This document shows positions 63,606 through 64,000 of a stretch of DNA of 64,000 nucleotides, piece after piece. The notes below the pieces were generated by a model, which was given only the letters and a program-made list of their open reading frames with translations, was not told the origin of the DNA and did not search any database. This stretch comes from Alkalicoccobacillus porphyridii (lineage in GTDB: Bacteria > Bacillota > Bacilli > Bacillales > Bacillaceae_D): NCBI RefSeq assembly GCF_007293315.1, contig NZ_VLXZ01000011.1, positions 1 through 64,000 of the forward strand, read 5' to 3'. A program made the translations under genes and the position numbers. Every line of letters begins with the position of its first letter. The first letter of the stretch is position 1.

Positions 63606-64000
63606 TTGAAAAAATCGATGCTAATGTTTCTGATTATGATGGCTTTTATGATGTTGCTGGTCGCTTGTACAACCACGGGTGGAACGGATTCTGATAATGG
63701 AACAGAAGATGGTGAGACAACGGATGATGGCACAGCGAATGGTGGCGGAAGTGGTGACAACATTCTAAGGCTGAATAATTCAAATGAACCGACTTCTCTA
63801 GATTCGACTCAAGCCTTTGACAATGTGTCCTACAATATTCTAAACAATCTGATGGAGGGACTTACCAGACTAGGTGAAACTCATGAGCCAGAAGAGGCAA
63901 CAGCCGAGAATTGGGAGGTTTCCGATGACGGTTTAACCTACACCTTCACGATTCGTGAAAACGCGAATTGGTCAAACGGTGAACCAGTCACTGCAGGAGA
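63606..64000 (+). CDS. dppE: Dipeptide-binding lipoprotein DppE (5' part only)
   Basis: The first 131 codons of an extracellular solute-binding protein (SBP family 5); the gene leaves the window. A TTG start follows GAGGAGG. The signal region has many methionines (MLMFLIMMAFMMLLVAC) and ends in the lipobox LLVAC, cysteine at residue 21. Then come a glycine/aspartate-rich linker and the family start NEPTSLDSTQAFDNVSYNIL, LMEGLTRLG, YTFTIRENANWSNGEPVTA. It should deliver dipeptides or murein peptides to DppBC. The order dppA-B-C-D-E matches B. subtilis. Confidence 0.93.
   Translation, partial: MKKSMLMFLIMMAFMMLLVACTTTGGTDSDNGTEDGETTDDGTANGGGSGDNILRLNNSNEPTSLDSTQAFDNVSYNILNNLMEGLTRLGETHEPEEATAENWEVSDDGLTYTFTIRENANWSNGEPVTAG

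Overview
The window reads as chromosomal DNA of a low-to-moderate GC, endospore-forming Bacillaceae bacterium, most likely an alkaliphile of the Alkalihalobacillus/Shouchella kind. The evidence is a gerA-type germination operon, a sipW-tasA biofilm pair, a high-alkaline subtilisin whose catalytic residues align exactly with Savinase-type enzymes, a B. subtilis-like dppABCDE operon, strong AGGAGG ribosome sites, and menaquinone genes of the futalosine pathway, as in some alkaliphilic bacilli. This assignment is inference. I found no rRNA, tRNA, transposase, prophage or CRISPR.

Layout. 0-7 kb: pectin/galacturonate use (DeoR regulator, uxaC, secreted PL10 pectate lyase, uxaA, uxaB) with catabolite-repression (cre) sites. 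7.5-13.4 kb: agmatine-to-putrescine genes aguA-aguB, an SDR, threonine aldolase, and an ArsR/SRPBCC/flavin-reductase-like operon with a twin operator. 13.9-19.3 kb: Vpr-like protease, SipW and TasA on the minus strand, with a divergent XRE-TPR (RRNPP-like) regulator. 19.4-28.6 kb: a PTS-type IIC protein, the gerA operon, a methyltransferase, a TerC-type Mn exporter behind a yybP-ykoY riboswitch, and mqnB-mqnD. 28.7-34.6 kb: an alpha/beta hydrolase and an operon of circularly permuted ATP-grasp, alpha-E, transglutaminase and DUF3891. 35.5-43.2 kb: aroA, a multidrug MFS pump, the alkaline protease, an NprR/PlcR-like regulator followed after 17 nt by an unlisted 48-codon exported propeptide gene, a sirtuin and an M15 peptidase. 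44.3-64 kb: an APC permease, a cellulose-synthase-like glycosyltransferase with two PilZ domains, a rhodanese, thrC, photolyase, adeR-ald, MFS and EamA transporters, a beta-propeller lactonase, a solA-like oxidase and the dpp operon, whose dppE runs off the window.

The most novel material is of three kinds. First, the regulator/propeptide pair at 40.0-41.4 kb looks like a complete peptide quorum-sensing cassette facing an exoprotease gene, and a shared TATTGGGAAA motif lies in the surrounding promoters. Second, intergenic minisatellites with an ACCAAGA core are built of ~20-21 bp units grouped into 62-bp higher-order repeats; they recur at four loci. Third, a dispersed intergenic element carries two hairpins whose stems show compensatory changes between copies. 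Minisatellites and dispersed elements often sit side by side between operons.
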